64,000 nt of DNA from Thermoanaerobaculum sp. (GTDB lineage: Bacteria; Acidobacteriota; Thermoanaerobaculia; Multivoradales; UBA5704): NCBI GenBank assembly GCA_021154885.1, contig JAJKHS010000116.1, forward strand, positions 62,001 to 126,000, written 5' to 3'. Positions 8,475 through 16,589 of the stretch are shown one piece after another. The translations under genes and the position numbers were made by a program. How positions within the stretch are numbered: position 1 is the first letter of the stretch; each line of letters starts with the position of its first letter. Below the pieces are notes generated by a model. That model saw nothing but the letters and a program-made list of their open reading frames with translations. It had not been told where the DNA came from and ran no database searches.

Positions 8475-9755
8475 CTACGAGCCGCCTAACCACCGCTCGA
8501 TCTTCCCCTCCACCTCCTCCCGCGGCCGGCCATACCGCTCCCGCGAGCGGCGGATGACTGCCGCCCGTCTGCCGCTGGCCGTGCCGTGGATGGGCGGCAA
8601 GGTCCGTCCCCGGAAGGGCTCCCGCATCCGGCCCTGATCCAGGAGCCGGGCGTAGAACTCGTACTTCCCGAGGGAGACGAGATTCCCCATCTTCACGTCG
8701 CCGCCGAGCTCGTCTTCGAGGAGGCGGGCATCGGCTTGGCCGACCCGGAAGACGATGAGGTTCCCGGCATTGCCGAATACGCTTTGCCGGATCTCGTCGG
8801 TGAGCTGGTCGAGGTACTGATGGGCTAGCACCAGCCCGAGCCCGTACTTCCTCGCCTCCGCGAGGATGGAGGCGAGGGCATCGGTCGCGAAGCTCTGGAA
8901 CTCGTCGATGTAGAGGTAGAAGGGGGTGCGGGGCGAGTCCGGCAAAGCGGCACGCTGCATCGCCGCCCATTGGAACTGCGAGAGGAGGAGCGCGCCCAGG
9001 AGGCGGGAGGAGTCTTCGCCGATCACGCCTTTCGAGAGATCGGCGATCATGATGCGCTCCCGGTCCATGAGGAAGCGCGCATCGAAGCGGCTCTTCGCCT
9101 GGCCTAAGACGTTCCGCATGGGGGCGTTCCCGAGAAGCCGCCCGATCTTGTTCTGGAGAGGCGCGATGGCTTCCAAGCGGAAGCGGCGCTCGTATCCGAC
9201 ATATTCCTCCCGCCAGAAGGCGCGCACGACCGGATCCCGGACCTTCGCCGCGACGCGCTCCCGGAAGCGGTCATCGGAGAGGAGCTTCGGCAAGGCGAGG
9301 ATCGTGAGCCCTCTGTCCAAGAGCGCCGCGAGCGCATGCCCCAGGATGTATTCGAGCCGCGGTCCCCAGGAGGAGCCCCATATCCCGCGAAAAGCGGAGA
9401 GGACGCCAGAGACCACAAGGTGCGCCTGATCCTGGGGCACCTTCGGGAGGAGGTTCAGGCCCACGGGGCGCGCGAGGTCGCCCGGGTTGAAGTAGAGGAC
9501 TTCGCCCGTCCTTCCCTTCGGAACCGCATCCAGGACCTCCCGGGCGAGGTCTCCATGAGGATCAAGGAGACCCACACCTCGCCCGGCGTAGAGGTCCTGG
9601 AGGATGAGGTTCCGGAGCAAGGTGCTCTTCCCCAAGCCAGTCTTCCCGACGACATACAAGTGCTGCGCCCGGTCCTCGGGATGAAGTAGCACGAGCTTGG
9701 GCTCGTCAGAGACCCAATACGTGCGGGTGCCGATGGCGATTGGAGTCTGATCCAT
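8475..9755 (-). CDS. VirD4/TraD-like (DUF87/TraM-recognition) DNA-transfer ATPase
   Basis: VVGKTGLGKSTLLRNLI Walker A; FYLYIDEFQSFATDALASILAEARKYGLGLVLAHQYLDQL Walker B/TraM-recognition-like region. Confidence 0.85.
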   Translation of the reverse strand: MDQTPIAIGTRTYWVSDEPKLVLLHPEDRAQHLYVVGKTGLGKSTLLRNLILQDLYAGRGVGLLDPHGDLAREVLDAVPKGRTGEVLYFNPGDLARPVGLNLLPKVPQDQAHLVVSGVLSAFRGIWGSSWGPRLEYILGHALAALLDRGLTILALPKLLSDDRFRERVAAKVRDPVVRAFWREEYVGYERRFRLEAIAPLQNKIGRLLGNAPMRNVLGQAKSRFDARFLMDRERIMIADLSKGVIGEDSSRLLGALLLSQFQWAAMQRAALPDSPRTPFYLYIDEFQSFATDALASILAEARKYGLGLVLAHQYLDQLTDEIRQSVFGNAGNLIVFRVGQADARLLEDELGGDVKMGNLVSLGKYEFYARLLDQGRMREPFRGRTLPPIHGTASGRRAAVIRRSRERYGRPREEVEGKIERWLGGS

Positions 9756-10310
9756 GGGAAAAGGCGCCCGACCTCTCTTCCCCTCCCCATGGGGAGCCAG
9801 TGTCCTCCCTCTAGGGAGGACCGCTCTAAACCCGTGCCTGGAGGTCCGGCGGTACGCCCGCAAAGCGGCGTGTGGTGACCGAGCGGGCGCGGCAAGAGAG
9901 GTGGACGCGGCCACATTGTGGCGCGTGGTTTCCGTTCCCACAAGGCGGAGAGCTTCGACGCCTTACCCGTAGTGACGCGAAGCGTCGGCCCTTCGAGAGC
10001 CGGTAGTCCCCCCACCGCTGTCGGGAAGGCCGAGTATCGAGGCCGGTGCGCCCGACTGGCGGGGTTTGGTCAAAGGGCCGACCGATAGGGAAAGATCGAG
10101 ACCCGATAGCCGTCAGGAAACCACGCCAGTCGGGCGCAGCCCGACAGCGGTGGGGAGCCAGTTCCTTGAAGCCCCATATGGGGCTTCGGCCGTCCGCCTC
10201 GGGCGGGACCCGTACATACGTTGTATGTAGCGGGGTATGTATACCCCGGTCGAGCCGTGAGGCGATCGTGACGCCGTATCAGGCGAGACAATAGAAAACA
10301 AATCTGAGTC
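9756..10310. promoter_or_regulatory. Inverted-repeat-dense noncoding region; candidate oriT/ori or structured RNA
   Basis: Nested exact stems 10010-10025/10140-10155 and 10047-10061/10124-10138; palindromes at 9783-9796, 9802-9821, 9910-9922, 10168-10187, 10213-10229, 10232-10247; no convincing CDS. Confidence 0.55.
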
Positions 10311-10316
10311 CTCTTC

Positions 10317-10339
10317 AAGGCGGCACTCTGTGCCGCCTT
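10317..10339. terminator. Hairpin, likely bidirectional terminator (AAGGCGGCAC-TCT-GTGCCGCCTT followed by TT)
   Basis: Perfect 10-bp arms followed by a T run. Confidence 0.6.
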
Positions 10340-10408
10340 TTCTCGCTTCGCTCCCACCCTTACCCTGAATTCGGTTTCTTCAAAACCCTTTTCAGAAAGG
10401 AGACTCTC

Positions 10409-10648
10409 ATGCAATCTGCCGTACGCAAGCGGGAATTCTCGAAGCTCGACGAGTTGGCCGACCAGTGGGCTTTAACCGTTGGCGAGTACATCGAAGAGTA
10501 CGCCCTGGATGACGTGGTGCCCGGGATTTGCATGAATCCCGGCTGCCTCTACACGGCCGAAGTCGAGCCCGACCAGCGGCAAGGCTGGTGCGAGGTCTGC
10601 GGCACGACCACGGTCCGGAGCGGCGTCGTCTTGGCCGGCCTCATCTAG
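10409..10648 (+). CDS. Small zinc-ribbon-like protein
   Basis: 79 aa with CMNPGC...CEVCGTTTV; ATG preceded by AGAAAGGAG. Confidence 0.65.
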   Translation: MQSAVRKREFSKLDELADQWALTVGEYIEEYALDDVVPGICMNPGCLYTAEVEPDQRQGWCEVCGTTTVRSGVVLAGLI

Positions 10649-10700
10649 CCCCACCCCTCCGCAATACCTCTCCCGATTCCAGACAAAAAGGAGAAGTTGT

Positions 10701-10958
10701 ATGCCCAGGATTGTCCGTAACTTCTGGGTCGCCGGAGATGTGGACGGCAGGCGAAGCACTCTGTCCGGCGGCCTGCGAGGGCGAGACGGCGGCCTCAGTC
10801 TCACGCTTTACCAGCGGATGGAGGGCCAAGTAGCGGCATCTCTCAGGGTGCGTTGCTCGGCATGCCGAGACGGCACCCTCTCTCTTGAAGTTGAGCCCGT
10901 TCTGCCCTTCAGGCTTGCCCGACGAGACGGCAAGCTCCGCATCAAAACCAAACGCTAG
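10701..10958 (+). CDS. Hypothetical protein
   Basis: 85 aa ORF with RBS-like AAAAGGAG upstream and one CxxC. Confidence 0.5.
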   Translation: MPRIVRNFWVAGDVDGRRSTLSGGLRGRDGGLSLTLYQRMEGQVAASLRVRCSACRDGTLSLEVEPVLPFRLARRDGKLRIKTKR

Positions 10959-11050
10959 AAAGTGACGGTACGCCCATTCCGAGACGGGGGCTCGCAAAAA
11001 GAAGCGGGCCTCCTCGGCTCTTTGTACAACCAATTCAAGGAGGAAGTCCG

Positions 11051-11533
11051 GTGAAGGAGCCTAGATCGAAGTTTACCCGTTGCATGAGAAAAGCGGCACG
11101 GCGGCGCGACATGGCGCCCACCTCCGCGCACCTCGCGGCGATCCGGCGAAGCATCACCACAACCGCCGCGAGATTCGGGCGGCGGCTCTCGCCGGAGTGC
11201 ATCGAAGACCTGGTGCAGGAAGTGCTTCTGGGATTGTGGCAGTCGAGGGCGGAAGACAAGCTGAACTGCCTGCCCTACGTGCGTCGGGTCGCCGCCAATG
11301 TCACCGTCGATTCGCTGCGGTGGCAAGGCGCACAGAAACGAAGGTGGCGCCGCGACATGAGTCCCGATCTGGAGAAAATGCTCTGGCGGCCTTCCCGCAC
11401 ACCCGAGGAAGTTTTGGTCAAGCGCGAGGAGGCGCAACAACTCCTTGCGACCGATCGGGCGCTCAAAAGGCGGGTGGAGTGGGCTGCGAAGCAGTACGCG
11501 AGAGCGCAAGCGGCCATGGCGGGAAGTGCATAG
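11051..11533 (+). CDS. Sigma-70 region 2-like protein (ECF-type, region 4 not evident)
   Basis: CIEDLVQEVLLGLWQSRAEDKLNCLPYVRRVAANVTVDSLRW resembles sigma region 2; protein ends soon after. Confidence 0.65.
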   Translation: MKEPRSKFTRCMRKAARRRDMAPTSAHLAAIRRSITTTAARFGRRLSPECIEDLVQEVLLGLWQSRAEDKLNCLPYVRRVAANVTVDSLRWQGAQKRRWRRDMSPDLEKMLWRPSRTPEEVLVKREEAQQLLATDRALKRRVEWAAKQYARAQAAMAGSA

Positions 11534-11652
11534 GGCTACCTGGGTGCTCCGCGCCAGAGCCTCGTCGGCGAGGCGTATGCCTAGGCTCCGGTTGCGGTTG
11601 ACATAGCAGCCTGAAGTCCGCTCGCCATCGCACATCAACTCCGTGCGTATCA

Positions 11653-11684
11653 GCCCTAGGAAACAATCCTGGGGCTTTCTTTTT
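11653..11684 (+). terminator. Rho-independent terminator
   Basis: GCCCTAGG-AAACAAT-CCTGGGGC followed by TTTCTTTTT. Confidence 0.65.
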
Positions 11685-11714
11685 GGGCGACGATCAAAAC
11701 TCTTGTGCTGTAAC

Positions 11715-11743
11715 TTGACACCAACGCGGCATTAACGTATAAT
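11715..11743 (+). promoter_or_regulatory. Perfect sigma70 consensus promoter
   Basis: TTGACA (11715-11720), 17-nt spacer, TATAAT (11738-11743). Confidence 0.75.
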
Positions 11744-11903
11744 ATAGGGGTAATTGAGGTTCAGATCGTGAGCTTTCTGCTGCGTGCAGAGTAAGCCCTC
11801 TGAGTTTCTCTCCGGTCTTTCTTCTCGTCCGAAGTTTCCGCTCACGGAAAGTTTCGCTCTCTCTACCGACGACCCCCGCCAGCCGCCTATTCTTTGTGCT
11901 GCC

Positions 11904-12221
11904 ATGACACACATTCACGGACGGCCACTTAATTACTACCTCCGCAGCTATCGCCGCCACGCGCATCTGACTCAGGGGAGCCTTGCCTATCTCCTCGGCG
12001 CCTCTACGGGCGTGAAGGTGTCGCGCTACGAATCTGGGAGCCGCACGCCTTCCCTCGAAACCGGGTTGGCTTACGAGGCCGCGCTTGGCGTTCCCGTCTG
12101 CCAGCTCTTCCGCGGCAGGTACGAGGAGATCGCGGAAGAGGTCGAAAGGCGGCGGCGGAGACTCGAAGCGAAGGAAGAGAAACGGCAGAGAGTCAGCTCT
12201 GCTGCTCGCCATGCAGCTTGA
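11904..12221 (+). CDS. XRE-family helix-turn-helix regulator
   Basis: LNYYLRSYRRHAHLTQGSLAYLLGASTGVKVSRYESGSRTPSLETGLAYEAALGVPV. Confidence 0.8.
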   Translation: MTHIHGRPLNYYLRSYRRHAHLTQGSLAYLLGASTGVKVSRYESGSRTPSLETGLAYEAALGVPVCQLFRGRYEEIAEEVERRRRRLEAKEEKRQRVSSAARHAA

Positions 12222-12711
12222 AATGCCGGACACAATTCTCGCCATCGACCCGACCTCAAGGGGTTTCGCCTTTGCCGTCCTCGAAGCTCCTGCATTTCTC
12301 GTGGATTGGGGCGAGAGGATCGTACCCGCAAGGAGCGGGAGTCTGCTTCGCAAGGTGGATGAGCTTCTCTCGCGCTACGAGCCCGCTCTGCTCGTAACCG
12401 AGGATCTTGCCGTCCCCGGCGCGCGACGCCGGAAGCGAGCGAGCACAGAGATCCGCTCGATCGAACTCCTAGCCCTGAAGCGGGGCCTCTCGGCGGAACG
12501 GATTTCCCGCCTTACGGTCATCGACGCCTTCGCACCAGCGAAGAGCAAGTTTGAAGTGGCCCTCCGGCTCGCAGATATCTTCCCGACACTTGCCGAGCGA
12601 CTCCCCAGGAAGCGCAAGGCTTGGACGACAGAGGATGCCCGCATGAATATATTCGACGCACTCGGGTTTGCGGCGGCGGCAATGGACAGGAGCGGCATTG
12701 CCGGAAGGTGA
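12211..12711 (+). CDS. RuvC-like (RNase H fold) protein, paralog 2
   Basis: ILAIDPTSRGFAFAVLEAPAFLVDWGERI...LLVTEDLAVPGARRRKRAS...EDARMNIFDALGFAAA; homologous to 2668-3168. Confidence 0.6.
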   Translation: MQLEMPDTILAIDPTSRGFAFAVLEAPAFLVDWGERIVPARSGSLLRKVDELLSRYEPALLVTEDLAVPGARRRKRASTEIRSIELLALKRGLSAERISRLTVIDAFAPAKSKFEVALRLADIFPTLAERLPRKRKAWTTEDARMNIFDALGFAAAAMDRSGIAGR

Positions 12712-12729
12712 AGGCATCCTATAGCCTGT

Positions 12730-13165
12730 GCTAACCACCCTTGGAAAGTCAGCCGCCTCTTGGCGTCGAGAGCTTTCGCATCCTTTGGCGAGAGCTTCAG
12801 TGCGTTTCTTATAACAGCTAAAGCCTCTGCTCGTCGTTGAAAGCTTCTCCAGTGCATATGCCTTCTCGACCAGCACTTCGATGTCCTCAGGATTTAATCG
12901 GAGTGCGTGATCTAAAGAATCTAGTGCCTCCTGATATCGGTCCAAGTGATTGAGCGCTTGACCGCGATTGAAGAGTGCATCCTCAAATTCCGGATTCGTC
13001 TGTAGGGCCGCATCAAAGGCCGCTAAAGCCTCATTATAATTACCATGGCTTTCCATGATCGCATCGCCGAGATTACTCCAAGCCTCTGTGTCCGGACTTA
13101 ACTCTGTGAGCCTCTTGGAGATTGCTACTGCTTCAGGAAGACAGTCCGAGCCACTTCATCTTCTC
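12730..13165 (-). pseudogene. TPR-repeat protein fragment
   Basis: EAVAISKRLTELSPDTEAWSNLGDAI-MESHGNYNEALAAFDAALQTNPEFEDALFNRGQALNHLDRYQEALDSLDHALRLNPEDIEVLVEKAYALEKL; truncated at both sides, stop in frame just upstream. Confidence 0.6.
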
Positions 13166-13907
13166 GGCTTCGGAGTGAGCCGAGAGCATGTTCACCGTCG
13201 CGCCGACCGGCGGAGCCACAGCGCCATGGTACGGCGGGTGACGAATGAGATGGTCCGGGAGTTCTGGGATAAGGAGTATGCCGGGTACTCGCAACCGTTC
13301 CGGGCCGTGGTGACGGCGCCCCTCCTCAACAAGCTCGGGGCGTTCTCACCGATCCCTTGCTCCACTCGATCCTGACCGGCGAGCAAAGCTCCTTTGACCT
13401 GCGCCGGGTCATGGACGGGGGGGGAAGATCCTGGTGGTGAACCTCGCCAAGGGGAAGCTTGGGGAGGGGCCGACTGCGCTCCTCGGGGTGCTCCTGGTCT
13501 CCCACCTCTCCCTTGCCGCCATGGAGCGGGCCGACAAGCCCCAGGAGGAGCGCGGGACTTCTACCTCTACTTGGACGAGTGCACACTTTCGCCACCCTTA
13601 CGCTCGCCACCATGCTCTCCGAGCTGCGGAAGTACCGGTTGAACCTCATCCTGGCCCATCAGTACCTCTCGCAGCTTGAGCCGGAGGTGCGGGATGCCGT
13701 CTTCGGGAACGCGGGGACCTTCATCGCCTTCCGGGTGGGGGCCCTGGATGCTCCCACGGTGGCGCGGGTGTTCGAGCCGACGTTCGGAGCGGAGGATCTC
13801 CTGTCCCTGCCGAACTACCACATCTATCTGAAGTTGATGATATGCGGGGAGGTGGGGAGGGGGTTTAGCGCGGTGACGATGGGGAGAGAAACAGACAAAC
13901 TGGGAAG

Positions 13908-15556
13908 GTATCTGTTTACCGCCGCTGGCACCTTCAGGAAGGGTTTTACTTTGGACACACGCCCGCGCTAGTCAGTCGGCGGCCTGACAAGGGTGCCACC
14001 GCTGACGCTCCCAAATCCACGGGTGACTCCGTGATGAGGCCGGTTAGGGTGGCTGGGGCGACGGGAGTATGGCGTCGAGCTTCAGAGCTTGGGAACTGCG
14101 CAGAAGCCGGGACAAGACTTCGAAGTGCGCTGAGTTGATGTTGCTGACATGTGCGCAGGACACTCATCAAGACCGCTTGCGCCTGAGAACCCTCGGCCGT
14201 CCGATTGCCCCCGGATGTCTTGCGGTTGATCACCGCCGGGCGAATCCCTTGTTCGGCCGGCCAGTTGGTCGCCTCCACATCCTGTCGCTCCAAGAACAAG
14301 AACAACTGGTCCTGGTGGCGGATCAAATGCTGAGCCAGACGCTGGTTGCTGGGATTAGTGAACTGTCCCGACAGGCGACGGTCCATCTGCGACTCCAACT
14401 CCTCCTTGGCCTTCTCCATGGCCTCGCCGCTGATCTTCCCCGCGTCTCGCTGGTCCCGCACCTCCAAGGCGGACTGCAAAATCTCTTTCACCGCCCGAGG
14501 AAATCGCACCGCACCCCCTGTCGCCTGCTCCAGCATCTCGTCACAACGGCGCAAGAGGTGCGCCAGACACGTCTGGTGCGTCGCATCTTCAAATTTCTGA
14601 TAGACCACCCAGCCATCGGCCACCAGCACACCTGTGTAGCCCTCGCCCAGAATCTCCGACGCCTCGGCATAGCCACGACCCGGCTGGATGCTATAGACCG
14701 TCTCGTTCCGATTGATGAAGACCCACAGCCACACGCTGTGGCCCCCCTGCCGCCAACCGGTCTCATCCGGGACACGACCGGCGAGTTGCGAATCTTCGCC
14801 TTCAGCTCCTCATACAGCGGCTCCAGTTTCTTGCCCAGGCGAAGCAGCGCACGGCAAAGCGCTGAGCGCGACACCTCAAGCCCGGCCAGTTCTTTGAGCA
14901 ACGCGGCCATCTTGCCGTAGCTCATGCCTCCGATCTTGTTGAGCCAGGCGGCAAACCCCAGCACACCGGGACCGAGTTGCACGCTGCCCACCCGGAAGGC
15001 CTGCGAGGTCTGACGAGGGTGACGACCCACCACTTCCCGGCCGCACTGCGAACACTTCCCGTATTGGAGGATGAACTGCGTCGTAAATGGCCGAATCTCC
15101 GGCAGATGATACTGGGAGGCTTCATCCTCCAGAGTGACCTTGCCCTGACAGTGCTCACAAGACAAGGGGCACTCCACCACGATTGTCTCGTCCACCTGCT
15201 TGGGCAAAGCTCGCGTCGCTTGCTGGCCGTACTGATCTCCGGCTTTGCGCCCTGGACGCTTGGGGTCGTCGCTCGGCTCCCCCTTCGAGAAGGGGGCGGC
15301 TTGGCGCTTGCCCCGCCGCCGCAGCTCCTCGACGAGTTTTTTCAACTCCTCGACCTGGCGCTTCAGCCTGGCGATCTGGCGCTCTTGCTCCGCGATTCGG
15401 CGGCGAAGCTCAGCGTTCTCTTGAAGGAGTTCCTCATAAGTCGGCATGTCGACAGGAGATTAGACCATGCTAGAAAGCGAGATTCAAGCCCTTGCGGACC
15501 TGCCGGCCGGCAGAAATGCTTTGGAGGGAGGCGGCAGTAGGGCGGTAAACAGATAC
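13908..15556 (-). mobile_element. IS66-family insertion sequence, 1649 bp, ISBst12-like single-transposase type
   Basis: 16-bp perfect TIR GTATCTGTTTACCGCC ... GGCGGTAAACAGATAC; 8-bp TSD CTGGGAAG at 13900-13907 and 15557-15564. Confidence 0.92.
13946..15447 (-). pseudogene. IS66-family transposase with a single frameshift
   Basis: N-part MPTYEELLQENAELRRRIAEQERQIARLKRQVEELK...ALLKELAGLEVSRSALCRALLRLGKKLEPLYEELKAKI and C-part VWLWVFINRNETVYSIQPGRGYAEASEILGEGYTGVLVADGWVVYQKFEDATHQTCLAHLLRRC lie in two frames; break near 14770. Confidence 0.85.
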
Positions 15557-15647
15557 CTGGGAAGGAGTTTAGTACGGTGCAAGTAATATTTGCAATTGGC
15601 AATACGCCAGAGGTTACTTGACCCCGCCTGTTCTGAAGTGCATAATC

Positions 15648-16589
15648 ATGACTATGAAACCACAAGATTGCTTGCGCTTCGGCCCTTCTGGTGTTGGAAG
15701 TGTCCTCCTCTGGTCTTTGATACTATTGATAGGCATTGGGTCTGTATATGCAGAACCAAAGCCTCATGCAATCAGCCTAAATTCTCCCTATGCTGGATGT
15801 TCTCCTGAAAAAAAGGTGGCGCTGCTCCCCAGTTTGCCTAAAGATAATCAAGAAGAGCTTGAGGGGATGTCCTTGAAGGGTATCTCTCGTTCTGCTCACA
15901 TATCTATTCCCGCAAAAACAGATCCAGATTCTTTTAAATCGCTTCTTGGCTATTCTGGGCTGTTTTATAACACGGAGGAACTAGATGGTCATCCCAAGGT
16001 TCTCTCGAATACGTTGTACGAATGGCCGCAGGAGACATGGAAGGTGAGCGGATTAGTCCGGAATCAATCCTGCGACACAGTGCATATATCTACCCTCGGC
16101 GCAAAACTGCTCGGAGTTAGAGGCGAAGTTCTTCAGGTTGTAGAGGCTGTTTACCCTGTTAAAGACCTGCGGCCTGGAGAGCCCGGCCCTTTCACAGTTG
16201 AGGCACCAATTCAGAGTGAAAGCGTTAAGGCTGTGCAATGGATACTAGAAACCGAGAAGACGTCCCATGTGCCTGCTCGGTCACTAGCCCTTTCGGTCTA
16301 TGAAGATAGACGTGTCGGATCGGTATATTCTCTCTACGGACGCGTAAAAAATCTCGGAACGGAATCGGCAGAGGATAGCCATATTGTTGCCGCATGGCTT
16401 AACAGTGATGGTAAGGTAATCTATGTCGATCAACCAAAAATTCGTTTGGTTTCAGACCCGACAAAGGCACAGGACTATGTAACCCTGGCTCCTGGGGACT
16501 TCGATGATTTTTTCTATAGTGTTGATTCGCCGGCAATCGTTTCTTTCCTCGAAAAATCCAGAGTCATTTTGTGGGGTGCATCAAATTGA
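15648..16589 (+). CDS. Exported/membrane-anchored hypothetical protein
   Basis: N-terminal hydrophobic segment VGSVLLWSLILLIGIGSVYAEP; beta-rich remainder; AT-richer than surroundings. Confidence 0.6.
   Translation: MTMKPQDCLRFGPSGVGSVLLWSLILLIGIGSVYAEPKPHAISLNSPYAGCSPEKKVALLPSLPKDNQEELEGMSLKGISRSAHISIPAKTDPDSFKSLLGYSGLFYNTEELDGHPKVLSNTLYEWPQETWKVSGLVRNQSCDTVHISTLGAKLLGVRGEVLQVVEAVYPVKDLRPGEPGPFTVEAPIQSESVKAVQWILETEKTSHVPARSLALSVYEDRRVGSVYSLYGRVKNLGTESAEDSHIVAAWLNSDGKVIYVDQPKIRLVSDPTKAQDYVTLAPGDFDDFFYSVDSPAIVSFLEKSRVILWGASN

Larger units (their letters stand above)
13168..15586 (+). pseudogene. Decayed VirD4/TraD-like ATPase, frameshifted and split by an IS66-family element
   Basis: VTNEMVREFWDKEYAGYSQPFRAVVTAPLLNKLG / KILVVNLAKGKLGEGPTALLGVLLVSHLS / ATMLSELRKYRLNLILAHQYLSQLEPEVRDAVFGNAGTFIAFRVG in different frames; removing 13908-15564 rejoins ...TDKLGRSLVRCK*. 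Confidence 0.8.
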
